Positions 41,237 through 53,388 are shown, counted from the first letter of the stretch. The stretch: 64,000 bases of DNA from Karstenula rhodostoma CBS 690.94 (GCA_010093485.1 MU001494.1:890301-954300); one strand, 5' to 3'. Translations and numbers: made by a program. Notes: generated from the sequence alone by a model not told the origin.

Positions 41237-44200
41237 GGTGGTTGTTACACGCGTCAACGTTGTGAGGTGGTAGTTTGGGTGCGGTACGCAATACTGCGTT
41301 GGAGGGAACGATAATAGTGTAAATTGATTATTGAAAAGCAAAAATCAATGGTGGTATGAGCAGCGTTTGGGTATGTTATCGGAGGTTCAGCAGCACGGCG
41401 CCCGCAATTGAAGAAGGCGGGGATCGGCTTTGGCTGATGAGAGCTAACTTTACGCGACCGCGCGACGACGCGAATGTCGTGGTGTTTTCGCGACTTGCTG
41501 GTCCAAGCGCGAATCAGTCCCAAATGGCTCAACGCCATCTTCCAACTCCTCATCATCACGATCTCTCAACCCTGGCGACAGAGCACGAGCTATCACATAT
41601 CAAAGCGAACTCACCCCCCAGATGCACAGAATGTATTCATGAACAACGCAATGATTGATGGGCGTCCAGGGGCCTAATGTGACAGTGCACCTAGTCTTCA
41701 CGCATACGCTGAAGACCATGAATCGACTTAGTAGCTTTAGGAATGCTCCTGTGACATCAAGTATGGAGGAGACCATTACTCACGATCTCCGCGACTGTCC
41801 AAGACTTGTGTCCGATCTCGCCTTGAAACGCCGTGCCGCCGACAAATTTCTGCATGAAGTCTCATATGCGAGCCTCCTGCGCATCATGAAGCTCATGTCA
41901 AGCACGCTTTCACATGATGCCCAACAACGCACCCACGACAGCAAACGATACCAGATTCGCACATTGCGCCGGCTGCGATTGTGAAAGCTCGGACTTCATG
42001 GTGGTGAGATCGCTTGTTTCTTGAAACGTCCAGTATGCTTCCAATGACGTTCCCTAATTTCATTATAGGATGCTGAACCGTTAGTCGTTCATGCCCTCGA
42101 TTCGGTGTACGACAGCCAAGTCGCATCCGCAACTAATAGCCAGGACAGTATGCCGAAACATTTCTTCGAGAACAGAACTGTCATGTTCTATGCTTAACTG
42201 GCTAATTTAAAAACGATCGAAATCCACCGTGCCCAGCCCAAAGCGGACTCTCACTGTTCCACGGTAATGTTTTGGTTTCCGTTGTAATGAAGGATCAGCC
42301 ACTTCAGCGTGCAGCGAGCTTTTGCTGAGAACGCATTGAACGAATCATTTCTTCGCCGAGTAGTTGATTAGCACGTGCCAAATATACGGGCTGTGGCTCG
42401 TGCTGTGGCAGACTCAACGCGATCGTTCTCTACATGCACATAGCTGATCATTATCACATGATTACTTTTGGGCGGCAGTCCATATTTTTGTCTATCACTT
42501 TACGGGACTCCACCTTGTGGTTCGGGTCAACAATCAGAAAATCAGCTGAGCATTCCCCATTGTTCTCGTATCTTCCTCAGAAAGTATTGCCAGCTGGAGT
42601 AATGGAGTCTCGGTGCCCGGCAGCCAAAATGATCTAGACCGGTTACGCCCCGGCCGGTGTTTGAGAGAAATCTACGATATTCGTCCAGCTTGCAACACTG
42701 CGCCTCTCTTTCAATTCCTACGCGGGAACCTCTCCGCTGTGGTGTCATGTCCGGTTTACTTACGGATTCATGTTACCGAAACCATACGATCATTCTGCGC
42801 GTATGATTCAGTCCGATGCTGTAACGTCCCGGGAATTGGGAGATCAACGCCAACGGGGCACTTTATCTTTCTCTTTTGCCGGATGTTTCGCTTTCATCAT
42901 ACGACCGCTTGTATCGGCAACACCAGCCCCTGCACTGTGTGCGGCTGGCCAGAGGTAGATTTTCGTTTCTGTTCTGACCATCTCCTGTAGGTACGATGAA
43001 AATAGTACTTCTGTTCCGCTTACGTGCAGAAATGAAACCTCGTACCCCAGATGAAGGGCTAGTGCCAAGCCAAAAGCCAGGACCAATTGAACTTGCTTGT
43101 CGATAGGAGATATCCTAGAAGCTACCGTTGACGCCATGCACAATTCCTTCCTTATCTCGCTTTCATGGGGGATCTGCCGCGGAAAGGCGCAGTCGCAGGG
43201 TTACCGTAGACCGCCCGCGGGCGTTCACGAACTACGTGACGGCATTGACGATCTCTTACGCGTCAAAAAGCGTAACAAGCTCCACCATGTGCGATGTCTT
43301 TTAGGGCTGCATAACGAGCATTAGGTCTTCTAAAGCGCATGCACGATTCAAGAAGTATACTGGATGTCTACCCTCTTAAATCCTTCTACCGAATTTTCTA
43401 CTACAGCAGATGCAAAACGTAGCTCACTCGTCGTCACCCCATGCCTTAGAACCTCAGAAACATCCACCAACACTCCAACACTGCGACCTATAATTCTGCC
43501 AATCACCTTAATGGAGTTCCTGATATGGGATTAAAGGTTTGTCAGGTGAAGCAAAACCAGCTTCACCAAGTCGTCGGCACAAGCAAGCGAAGGCTCGAGA
43601 TGCTGTTTTGCGACGAATCCTCAGGCAATGAGAAACCTCATGCGGCGCTCTCTTAAGGCTGTGCTGAGAAGCTGAGGAAGTGCACGATGGTGTTTTCTTG
43701 TCGCCGACCGTGGGCGAGTAGAACCGCCTCCACATTCGGCCTAGCGTGGTTTCATAGCTCTACCCCTGAATTGAGCAACCGGCAGCCTTTGGACGGTTCT
43801 CGAGGCTGTCGATACCAGCGTAGCCACTCTAGGATGGAGATCTACCACCACGAAGACGATGGCGCGATTAGTAATTCGTTGCACGCTCGAAAATGCGCCA
43901 TGGTTCGCGGTTGTGAAGGCGCAAAGAATGCCGCGCCGTGTCGTGAGAGACAGAACGCTTAGCCGTCGCATCCCTGTGCTAAATATACATATAGCCTTGC
44001 GCACGGGGAGGGATGACAGCGTGCATGCCAAGCGGGTTTCATGGGCATCCCCGATGAAACGGGTTATCCTCAAAACAAAAGCCATCCGCTCCGCCCGGGA
44101 GATTGGACGATCAATGACTTTCTGACGGGCTAAGATCCAAGCGTAGACCTCTGCAACTATCGAACAAAAGCGTCGCTCCTTCTCGAAGCCTTCACATCTG

Positions 44201-44308
44201 GGCACACGACTCTCCTTTCTTGCGACTCCAACACAACACCCGTCGAACGGCCTCTCCGCAGTTAATCTCCGGGATGAACTCGGAGTCTTTACGCGCCTTC
44301 TGAATAAC
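41237..44308. other. Long gene-poor region
   Basis: Three kilobases between MRC1 and the C2H2 gene. Only the possible small gene at 41914-42197 has a plausible structure. Another helical frame overlaps its start (41719-41984, with DLALKRRAADKFLHEVSYA). The part 42.2-44.3 kb shows no supportable gene. Confidence 0.5.
41914..42197 (+). CDS. Possible small Cys-containing protein, two exons
   Basis: ATG at 41914, a consensus intron (42004-42068, donor GTGAGA, acceptor TTATAG) and TAA at 42195-42197 give 72 aa. The key parts are FAHCAGCDCESSDFMV (three Cys in C-x2-C-x-C) and, after the junction, DAEPLVVHALDSVYDSQ. Reading frame is kept across the intron and the second exon is open. No family is recognised. 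The overlapping upstream frame ending at 41984 could instead be the true first exon of a larger gene. Support is only structural. Confidence 0.3.
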
Positions 44309-46231
44309 ATGGATACCGACGAACCTCAACTGTACCAATATGGCACTCCTCAGGCAAACAACAGCTTCAAGCGACCGCGTCGTAGCCTTCAGAGTTCCAC
44401 GCCCCTGAGTAGCGTGACAGAGAGCGCGTCGCCGTCGCCACGTCTATCCGGCCAGCTATCGCTCACACCCGAGGTGATCGACCACATCAATGCTTTGAAG
44501 CATCTCGACGACAAGCAGATTTTACTTCTCCTGCAAGCTGCACGGAGCAATGGAGGTCAGCATAGCACGATAACAACGCGTAAAAAGGCATGGCTCACAA
44601 TGTTGTAGATTCGATGCGCAGCCTCTCCAGTATGTCGGGCCCTGACAGGTCATCTATGGCCAGCCTCGGCAGTCGCCATTCGTTCCTTAGCGTACCGTCG
44701 AGCAGAGTTACCAGTATGATGTCCGATCCTCGGTCTTCGATCGCCTCCACCGACTCCTCCTTTACGCACTACAGCGCCGTCTCCTCGCGCCTCTCGACCG
44801 CATCGTCGCGTCTTTCTACAATCTCCAATACCTCCGCGCCCAAGAACTTTGCGTGCACGTTCTGCGACAAGGCATTGAAGTCCAAGCCATACTGGAAATC
44901 ACACGAGGAGGAGTTCCACGAGCAACGACTCACTTGGCGATGTCCAGACTGCGAACAGATATTCCATGCTGGGAAACGGTTCCGTGAGCATCACACGAAA
45001 CTTCATGTAAGGTTGCTTTGCTCGTTGTTGAGTGCGGTACTAACCATGGTAGGGATGCGAGAACTGCAAACAACCGAGAGAAAGCGGACAACCGACTAGC
45101 AGGAAGGCGTCCCCATGCGTGAAGAAGTATGAGATCGTCATGCACGACAAGGATGCCTGGGGATGTGGATTCTGCGCCTGTCTGTTGACGACATGGGAAG
45201 AGCGATGCGAGCACATTGCCATGCACTTTGAAGAAAAGAAATCGAAGTGGAACTTCACCAACGTAATCCTAGGACTTCTCAAGCAGCCCGAGGTAGCTGG
45301 ATCGTGGACTCGATTGATGACCCAACGGCACGGCGACGTACAAGATTATCCTCGTTTCACCTGGGAATCAAAGAAGTGTAATCGTCTACGATACAAGCTC
45401 GAGACCAAATGGGACACCAGGGTTTTCGATGTTGACAAGGTTGTGCAAGAGACGTACGATTTGGCTGAGATTGAGCCAGCGGATATGGCCGAATCTGCCG
45501 CTGAGACAACGCCCGAAGTGCAAGAAGCTCATGAATCTTCTGAGCCGAGCGAGACCGTTAACTGCAAGCTGGAGATGGATTTCGGAAACGATCAACGACT
45601 TCACTCATCCCATGGCATTCCGTCCGAGAGTATGATGGACCTCGATCCCGTGGATACTCCACATGCTATGCACCACGATCTGCAACAGGCTCAGTGGCCT
45701 GTCACTTCCGACATGACGCAGAATACGATGGCTGCTAACCCTGGAATGGGTGCTTTTGAAGGCTTCAATCCCAGCCACATGGCGCACATGTCCACGGACT
45801 TCTCTCAGCCTGTTAACCAAGGTTTCCAACCTCATTGGTCAAATGCTGGCTTTGTATCGACGCCAGACCTGGTCACCTTTCAACAGCAGAACTCATACAT
45901 GAACTATAACGCCCCGAAGGAGGTTGTGCAAGTACCGACATCTCAGTATGCCAACTTCGGGCAATATCCTCGGCAGAGTGTGCCCCCGAACTTCATGCAT
46001 CACACCAGCACTCCATCGGTCTCTCGTCGTTACATTCCGAAGCTGATCAACATAGCGAGTCGTCCGTCAAGTTCCCATATGTCCGACCAACCTCCACCGC
46101 CGCCGCCAAAGGATGAGCACACCAACCGCTTCTCGAGGATGATCATGAGACGTCGGCCCAGCAACATCTCACAACATACCGTTGTCTCGCAACGAGAAAT
46201 CGGATGGAATGATGAGCTGAATTGGGGCTGA
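44309..46231 (+). CDS. C2H2 zinc-finger protein, probable transcription factor
   Basis: Exons 44309-44555, 44609-45006 and 45053-46231 give 607 aa. Intron 1 joins ARSNGG-type sequence to DSMRSLSSMSG; intron 2 (46 nt) joins HHTKLH to GCENCKQPRESG. Two consecutive fingers lie at about residues 170-217 (FACTFCDKALKSKPYWKSH and WRCPDCEQIFHAGKRFREHH), followed by a third Cys-rich unit (GCENCKQ, then GCGFCACLLTTWEERCEHIAMH). After an internal helical segment (FTNVILGLLKQPEVAGSW) the C-terminal half is low complexity, Met/Gln/Pro rich with a poly-Pro run near the end, as in activation domains. The N-terminus has a short helix (VIDHINALKHLDDKQILLLLQAA is its span). No specific family name is certain. 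Confidence 0.85.
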
Positions 46232-47237
46232 TCCAACCCCAACCTTGTGTCGGACGAGCCCAATACTCACCGCCGGCTGGTTCCGGCATCCACACACCAC
46301 CCTCCTTTAAAACACAAAACCATTACTCACTGAGAAAGTGATTCCGAACCTCGCCTTTCACGAAACCAGGTCGACGAACGAATGTGACGATCGTCTATCT
46401 CGGCGCGTCAGACGAGCACAGTGTCACCTCTACGGGTCTCCAGCTATTTCCTTTTTGATACACCTCCAACGTCTATGTCTGTTTGTCTGTTTTAGCAAAA
46501 GGTGGATCGTAGGGTATACCCATAATGTATTCTGATTATGTTTGCTACGTCAGATTCCCCCAGCTTCGGCTACGCTCAAAAGGGCTACTATTGTAGTGTT
46601 TTTGGTCATAATAATACCCCCAGTTGTCTGTCTTGCAAGCGTTCCCTGTTTGAGTAATGTTGCCAAGATGGTTGTAACCAGGGAGTCGGATATTGAGATA
46701 GGCCAATTGATCGAATTTGACTTCAAAAACCCTACTGCAATAGGTGAAGTTCAGTGACGTGTGACATCGGGCCGAGACGCGACCTGTTCAGCAAGTATTC
46801 ATCCACACTAGGTGTACACGCCACAGAATCGGACTGTCGCAGCTTACGTGCGTTCGTTTGTATGAGCTTAGATGTATACGTTGCAGGCAGCATTTCCCAA
46901 TTACTTCCCAGCGGGGGTCTTCGAGAATGCCGGATAACACTCGCGGCATCTAGTCCCCTTTTGGTTGGCGCCAGGGTCTTCCACGCACCAAACCGTCATC
47001 GTCATATCGCACATCCGGCCTCTACTTCAGCGGGGGGATTACCAATGCCGCGTGCCGACAACACTCCCCGACATCTGGAACAGTTGACTTGCTAAGTTCG
47101 CCAAGGTTACACTGAAGCACCTTTCCCCACAAATTGTATACATATCTTGTTTGATCCATCTTTACACATTGAACAAGGGCTTCTTGGTCACAACTTTCGG
47201 AAGGCTTGCAGAAAAGGGTAATCAATACTGGAGCACC
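46232..47237. other. Intergenic, no gene seen
   Basis: One kilobase between the C2H2 and MOSC genes. A hydrophobic frame at 46542-46757 (VVFLVIIIPPVVCLASV) lacks an obvious partner exon; I do not support a gene here. Confidence 0.5.
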
Positions 47238-48494
47238 ATGGTGCTCTCCAATACTTACCAGCTTGCTGTCATCCTCTCGTCTTTCCTGCTTCCGATCGTC
47301 ACTTACTTCTATTTCACTCAGAGGCCTAAGAGGAGCCCCGCTGGGCCTTTGCCACCGCCCACAGAGATCACCGATATTTTCATTCATCCCATAAAATCGT
47401 GCCATTACTTGACGGTAAAATCTGCACGTTTGTTGCCAACTGGACTGGACCTAGATCGACACTGGATGTGGGTTAGCTATCCCAAACTCGAATTCCAGAC
47501 CAGTACGTGCTTCAAACGCCTGTCCTTTTTATGTCAATGTACTGACACTCTATCAGTCCGTCAAAACTCCAAGATGACCCTTATTCGTCCAAGCTATGAT
47601 GCGGAAACAGATATCCTCACTGTTGTGGCGCCGGTCCCAGATTCCATCGACCAAAAACTTCAGTTCTCCGTTCCCGCCCACCCCTCACAAGAATGGCTTG
47701 CGAAACATACTCAACTCATCTATGCGAACATCTGGGGTAAAGAGACATCCGCTCATGCTTACTCAACCGACCTGACTGGCCCGTTCAATAACTTCTTCGG
47801 CAAGGAAGTTAGGTTGGTGTACAAGTCGCCGTTCTTCGACGCACCTCGAAAATTGCCCTCGAATGGGGCGGAGGATATCCTAGGAAGGCCTGCATCGACA
47901 TGTTTCCCTGACCTTATGCCCATCCTTGTTGGTTGCGAATCGAGTATAGATGAACTCAATTCCCGCATCCGTGCCAATGACGACATCACTATCGACATTC
48001 ATCGCTTCCGGCCCAACATCATCGTCAAGGGCAACCAACCATGGGATGAGGACCGGTGGAAGACGCTGCGAATTCTACCCAAGCCAGGGTCGAAAAGTGC
48101 GACACAGACCTTCGTTCTGGATGTCACACAACGGTGCGCACGTTGTCAGGTTCCCAACGTGGACCCGGAAACGGCAGGGAAACACAAAAGGCAGCCATGG
48201 GATACATTGATGAAATACCGAAGGGTTGATGAGGGTATCACGTACAAGCCTTGTTTCGGGATGTTGTGTGTGCCGCAGGGTGAGGGAGGAATGCTAGAGG
48301 TGGGGATGAAGATGGAGGTGCTAGAGGGTACGATACTTCCCGGTACAACGTCGCTATGCCTTAGACATGGACATTTCGTACGTAAACCCACTTTTGTGAC
48401 TCAGCTGACTTTTACCCGCGAGGATAGTCACGGACAAGCATCGGTATATACCGGGATTTTGAGATTAATATGTGTATCGAAAGTACGAAAATGA
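47238..48494 (+). CDS. Membrane-anchored MOSC-domain protein (mARC-like)
   Basis: Start is the ATG at 47238 in a CACCATGG context. An in-frame 54-nt intron (47503-47556) is likely, because removal restores LEFQTIRQNSKMTLI; this gives about 400 aa. The N-terminus carries one membrane helix (LAVILSSFLLPIVTYFYF), then the MOSC_N beta-barrel (ITDIFIHPIKSC) and the MOSC domain (DIHRFRPNIIVKGNQPWDED, QRCARCQVPNVDPETAG, YKPCFGMLCVPQGEG). mARC-type proteins bind molybdenum cofactor and reduce N-hydroxylated compounds, using electrons from cytochrome b5 partners. The last ~40 residues are poorly conserved-looking; a GTACGT donor near 48379 and a GATAG acceptor near 48428 could give a different C-terminus, so the stop is uncertain. 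Confidence 0.82.
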   Translation: MVLSNTYQLAVILSSFLLPIVTYFYFTQRPKRSPAGPLPPPTEITDIFIHPIKSCHYLTVKSARLLPTGLDLDRHWMWVSYPKLEFQTSTCFKRLSFLCQCTDTLSVRQNSKMTLIRPSYDAETDILTVVAPVPDSIDQKLQFSVPAHPSQEWLAKHTQLIYANIWGKETSAHAYSTDLTGPFNNFFGKEVRLVYKSPFFDAPRKLPSNGAEDILGRPASTCFPDLMPILVGCESSIDELNSRIRANDDITIDIHRFRPNIIVKGNQPWDEDRWKTLRILPKPGSKSATQTFVLDVTQRCARCQVPNVDPETAGKHKRQPWDTLMKYRRVDEGITYKPCFGMLCVPQGEGGMLEVGMKMEVLEGTILPGTTSLCLRHGHFVRKPTFVTQLTFTREDSHGQASVYTGILRLICVSKVRK

Positions 48495-48529
48495 GCTTGC
48501 CCCAACAGACTCTAACTTATATATGAACA

Positions 48530-49169
48530 CTACAGTATGACCAAGAATGATAAAATCGCCAGTAACGGCACCCCAAGCCACCTACCTATCTCCCCTACGC
48601 CAGCACCAGAAGTCATCTTCAAAGCCTCCATATCCTTCCGGCTTATATTCACAAATCTACTCGCAAACCCCTCGGCCCAAAAACCATCCCTCCTGACCAC
48701 GTAGAAGAAAAACATCCCGGTGCTATCGAAAAACGGGTCGTTTGATACATCTTCCACCTCCCACAGATATCCACTCATGTTCGCTTGCGAGCCTATTGGA
48801 CCTTAACAGGGTCAGCGTTCGTTATTGCCGAAGACGAGATGGCCACATACGGAATATCAAGCGCCTTTCATAGCGCCGATTCACCAGATATACGTCCCAG
48901 GTTATGTTCTTCGCTACATTTGTCCACGTCCATGAGAGAGGGTAAGTAGAATTAATGAAGACACGTTCGTTGCGGCCGAAGTCCGTACTATTACGGTTCG
49001 CTGCGGGCGGATGCGTGAAGCAGCCGGGCACGCTCCAGCCCTCATGCGGTGTTATTACCTTCTCCTTGTATCGGTCGTGCCACAGGGAAGCGAAAACTGG
49101 GTCGGTTAAGTACGAGCCTGCGAGGATCAAAGGCGGCAGCAAGAGCGAGAAGAAGAGAAGAGGCTTCAT
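48530..49169 (-). CDS. Secreted, C-terminally anchored protein of unknown function
   Basis: Exons 49169-48851 and 48801-48530 give 196 aa. The intron (49 nt, GTATGT donor) joins RRLIF to RPIGSQANMSGYLWEVED. A signal peptide (LLFFSLLLPPLILAGS) and a hydrophobic C-terminus (WLGVPLLAILSFLVIL) bracket an Asn-glycosylated ectodomain (two N-S/T sequons in exon 1, one N-I-S in exon 2). The pattern WTWTNVAKNITWDVYLVN followed by YLWEVED and FFFYVVRRDG resembles short fungal GPI-anchored or membrane surface proteins with an Ig-like beta-sandwich. No name can be given. The gene is convergent with the MOSC gene (35 bp between annotated stops). Confidence 0.75.
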
Positions 49170-50510
49170 AGATGAAGTAACGATGGAGAATCGGTTGCGC
49201 GTTGAAGAATGTCATGGTGAAAAAGAGGCTGAGGCTCGAGGTAGGCTGAACAGGGGTGATCCTCAGATTATTGATCGTGCGTCCGTTAGATGCTGTGCTT
49301 TGGGCTTGTCGTGCTTTTGGGCGCTTTTGTGTAGGACGTGTGTATTCTATACGAATGCGCGTGGCAGAACATGGCTTGCACCTAGGCCCTGGTATCAGCT
49401 GGTCATGTTGTGATTCCAATCAGTGTGCACACATGAAATTTGTTGGGCAACGTCTTTGAGTAGGACTCGGTATGATTCGCTGCTCCTTGGCACCTTGGTA
49501 ACACTCAATTTCACTGATTAGGCGCCCATCTGCACACTTGGAGTACAGCAGTCTGTCGGGTTGTGAGTTCAGAAGTAGGCGCCGGGCCCTGCAAAACAGG
49601 TATATAAAGGGTCTTGTCGGTTCGCCAACTGAAAGCTTGAACCGTTAATAACACTGCACACGTCGAGTTGCGTGGATCAGCGTGCTTCTTACAGGATTGA
49701 GTGCTATAACGCGGAGCCGAGGCATGTCTGATTATATTGATCCCGCACTATCACTCTTCGTTACGCATTCTTCATATACAGATATCATGGGTACAAGCCC
49801 TCCTCGCATGAATCAACTGCCTATGATAGAAATTACTTAACGCAATCGCGTAAGGATTGGGAATGGTTTTGCGAATGCGGTCACATGTTCTTTTGGTCAT
49901 CTCTTGATATTCTCATTCCTTCCGTTCCCGAGGAGCTACTGCAGGACGAAAGCTGACCGCTACACGTTCATGTTCGGTACGCTAGCTTTGCATAGGTACT
50001 ATGAAGCGAGGCCCCGGACGCCCGAAATACCTACCAACAGTCAAGCATCAAGCCTACAAGTAAAACAGCTTAGCGAGTTACTATCATGTTCTTGCGTTGA
50101 CTCTTGGAGTAGACACGACGTAGCAGGAGCGCAAATTAACCCCGCACTTACCCCTCGGAATGCTTCTAGATCTGGGCCATAGATACATTCTCGGAGCATT
50201 TTCCGAGAAACAGTGTTTGCTTTTTCTAATCACAACGCCTACATGCTTACCCAGGTCAGCTCCCTGTGTGAGTGGGTTCCTCCGCATGCGTGACTAGTTG
50301 ATTGTCGCAGTACGACTCCACCCGCCATGCTGGGAAGGACTGCCTCAGCCTCCTTACCCTGTCTGTAGAGTGAGACAAACCCTTGCGTCCCTACTTCCTT
50401 TAAATACTCAAGGATACCGAGCTTAATTTTGCTTGTCCTCCGACAGCGGCAAATCACAAAGCTTATTCGGAACCGTTTACCTGTTCTGTGGAACCTGTCA
50501 CTCGCCCAGT
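49170..50510. other. Divergent intergenic region
   Basis: Space between the anchored protein and the FAD oxidase. A TATATAAA motif lies near 49601-49608, followed about 115 bp later by a 38-codon frame (49724-49840) that I do not call a gene. Nothing else stands out. Confidence 0.5.
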
Positions 50511-52161
50511 ATGCGTCTTTCCGTTATCCTAGCCACTTGGTTATCATCTAGGGGCGCTCGAACACACACCCTCGGTCCGGTCGAACAGGCAGTCGCTGCG
50601 CGTGCTAATCATCTGAGCGCCGCGACTACTTATTTGAAGCCGTTGCTGTCCCAGAACGCCTCTGTCATCCTTCCTCTTGACCATGACTGGGATGCGCTGC
50701 AGATCCGCGGAACCTCCCCACGCGTACATCCAAAATTCAACGCCATTGTTGAGGCAGCAACAGAGGATGACGTGCAGAAAACGGTGCAATATGCTTCCAA
50801 GTTTGGCATACCGTTCCTGGCTGTTTCTGGCACCCACGGTTGGACGAAGACACTCAACAACCTGCCCTATGGCATCCAGATCAACATGCGCAAGATTAAC
50901 AGCGTTGTTGTCGATCCGAGCGGCGATACAGCAACCATCGGTGGGGGCGCGCTTCAATGGGAAGCCAACAGAGCCCTCTATGCCAAGAACAAGCAAACAG
51001 GTAACCTCAATCTACTGCAATATTAATGTTGTCCATAGAATCCGGATCTGACTGCTTACTTTACTCAACTAGTGACTGCCCTGTGCGAGTGCGTTTCAAT
51101 TGTCGGTCCTATGTTGGCTGGGGGACACAGCATGCTACAAGCTCGCCATGGCTACATTCTCGACAACCTTGTCTCCGCGCGCGTCGTCCTCGCAAATGGC
51201 AGTGCCGTCACCGCATCCAGCTCCAGCAACCCGGATTTGTTTTGGGGTTTGAGAGGAGCCGGGCATTCGTTCGGTATCGTTACGAGCTTGCAATTGAAAG
51301 CGTACGACATCCCAAGCAATTGGACCGTTTATACCTTCATCTACAACAGCGACAAACTCGAAGCTGTGCTGGACGTGGTCAACGAGGTTGATGGCAACGC
51401 AATGCGGCCCGCCAATCTAGTCCTTTCTGGCGTGGGCACGCGAATCCCTCCCATGGATCTGCACAATGTAAACATACTTGTCGCAATGAATTCAATTAAC
51501 TAACCATGCTTAGCCCTTAATCGTCTACACTGTCTCATACCAAGGTCCCGAAGCCGAAGCCGCACCCTACTTTGCAAGATTCAAAGCTATCGGACCCATC
51601 ACCATCAAGCCAGCCACCAATGTCAACAACGTCGAGTTATACAAGATAAATCAAAACAGCCTTGACAGCGCTGCCTGCACTCGTAACAAGAACTCAATGG
51701 GCAGTGGCGTTTCGTTACCCATTTGGAATACAACTGCAGCCCGGGCAGCTTTCGACATATTCACTAAGATGACAAGTGACCCGCGGTTCTCCCAGTCTGT
51801 CTTCTTGCTCGAGAACTACGGTATGCAGGGCGTTCGGGCGGTCAACGCTTCATCGACGTCTTTGAGCCTAGAGGAGCGCCAGTACCCTGTCGTGGCAAAC
51901 CCAACGATCTGGTGGAACGGGTCAGCTGCTATTGGCCAAGCGGATGCGGAGGCTTATGGAGAGCAGATCAGGCAGGCACTCTTTTCAGGGTTGCCTAAGG
52001 GAGCTAATAAGCATACTTATGTGAACTACGCAGTGGGCACGGAGAACTTCAATCAGATGTATGGGTATGACACAACTCGGCTGCAAAGGTTGAAGACACT
52101 GAAGAAGGTGTACGATCCAAGTAATAGGTTCGGGTTTTACAATCCTGTGCCTCTGGTATAA
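50511..52161 (+). CDS. Berberine-bridge-enzyme-like FAD-linked oxidase, probably secreted
   Basis: Exons 50511-51000, 51073-51467 and 51514-52161 give 510 aa with consistent phases. The N-terminus (MRLSVILATWLSSRG) is a weak signal peptide. The FAD_binding_4 domain is visible: FNAIVEAATEDDVQKTVQYA, SGTHGWTKTL with the His that usually carries FAD covalently, TIGGGALQWEANRAL, then VGPMLAGGHSMLQARHGYILDN and GLRGAGHSFGIVTSLQLK. The C-terminal BBE segment is LKKVYDPSNRFGFYNP. Fungal members oxidise sugars, alcohols or secondary-metabolite intermediates; the substrate cannot be read from sequence. No biosynthetic backbone enzyme lies within the window, so a catabolic or oligosaccharide-oxidase role is as likely as a cluster role. 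Confidence 0.88.
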
Positions 52162-52383
52162 GGCCAAAGTAGAAAATGCATGCTAGGAATGCTTTCGACA
52201 AATGCTGCACAAGGACAGATATATGATGTATTCCAGCTGGTTTCGAGAAAAAATTCTCCCTCGCTATCAGCATGTCAAAACTCACGTTGTGTCATGCAGC
52301 GAAACTATCAACTGCATACAGTGACCCGGTAGGCCTCATACCATATTGCTTTACCAAATGTCCACTTCCACATCTTTCCCCAC

Positions 52384-52800
52384 TCACGAAAACGGACACT
52401 CCACAAACGCCTTAACAAACGGCTTCTCATCCGCCGCCTCAACACACACCCCCACCGGCGCCGGATACGCCGTACTCAAGCACCCGTCATCCGTATACAG
52501 CGTCGCTATCCCACACATCAGCACTCTCCATCCGCCCCTCTCCCAAGAAAACTTACCAGAGCACCCGGGATACTGCGCCGTGACCTTGTAGCTAATAATA
52601 TCCGGCGTGTTATCGTTGCGGTCGAGCAGCTGGCACGTGCCGCCACGGCCGAAGATGGGATCCGCCCAGACGAAGGACGCCGCATCGCACGCGGGGCCCG
52701 AGTATATTTCTGCGACTGTGTTGTAGAAGTCTGGGTCGTTGGGGCCCTGGGCGAGGATGAGGGGGAGGAGGGCGGGAACTGCGAAGAGGAAGATGTGCAT
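52384..52800 (-). CDS. Small cysteine-rich secreted protein (effector-like)
   Basis: Exons 52800-52557 and 52505-52384 encode 121 aa. The 51-nt intron has a perfect GTAAGT donor, and removal joins AQYPGCS to ATLYTDDGCLST. Retaining it also keeps frame but adds 17 residues with an odd seventh Cys, so splicing is favoured. The signal peptide is MHIFLFAVPALLPLILA; the mature ~104 residues contain six Cys (GPAC, GGTC, PGC, DGC, GVC, VEC), consistent with three disulphides. Small size, secretion and even Cys count fit fungal effector or antimicrobial-like proteins; no family name is recognised. Activity is not inferable. Confidence 0.8.
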   Translation of the reverse strand: MHIFLFAVPALLPLILAQGPNDPDFYNTVAEIYSGPACDAASFVWADPIFGRGGTCQLLDRNDNTPDIISYKVTAQYPGCSGKFSWERGGWRVLMCGIATLYTDDGCLSTAYPAPVGVCVEAADEKPFVKAFVECPFS

Positions 52801-53388
52801 TGTGGGCTGGAAGAAACGGTGGGATTGCTGCTTTGGCGAAAGGTTCTGGGGGGAGGAAATGGGCGAGTAAATAGTATGGCTGGCTTGACTTGTTGAGAGA
52901 TTAGTAGGCGGAAGGAGACGGATAACGTTCGTATCTGTGTAATCATCGTTGGATTTTCTGCAATTCTATCGCGCGGACGAGGGTGGCTATGCAATATTTG
53001 CTTCACGTATGATTGCAAGACATCTATGCTGATGGGTCTGCTGATGCGAAGCGGCCGGTAGAGGAATCGGCCCCTGCTTCTAACAGGCGGTGTAAGCAAG
53101 AAGCGAGCGGCATACAAGCTTCATCCGCACCACGGGAATGTGGCTGCGTTTTGGGAGAGATAGTGGGTGAGAAAGCAGGCTTAGCAATGTTCTTAAACAG
53201 ATTTGGCAAGTGTGACATTCGATTCTACAGCCGCACGCTGCTATTTATCTGACATCACAACCGGATGGAAAACTAGAAGACACATCATTCATCGAAGTGA
53301 AGAACAAGAGAAAGAAACAAAACCAATCCTATCGCTATGCCACGCCCATTTTTACCATGCATAAGCTTCTCTCAGCCCCTATGATCCT
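52801..53388. other. Intergenic, no gene seen
   Basis: Promoter side of the six-Cys protein and 3' flank of VPS13. No coding or repeat structure is supported. Confidence 0.6.

Noticed and set aside
43741..44310. Minus-strand 189-codon frame upstream of the C2H2 gene
   Set aside because: No motif, no good ATG context, and it lies over the probable C2H2 promoter; composition is not protein-like.
46542..46757. Hydrophobic 71-codon frame in the C2H2-MOSC gap
   Set aside because: One hydrophobic stretch but no partner exon, promoter or recognisable family.
49724..49840. 38-codon frame downstream of a TATATAAA motif
   Set aside because: Too short, without conservation evidence or signal peptide; kept only as a note in the intergenic entry.
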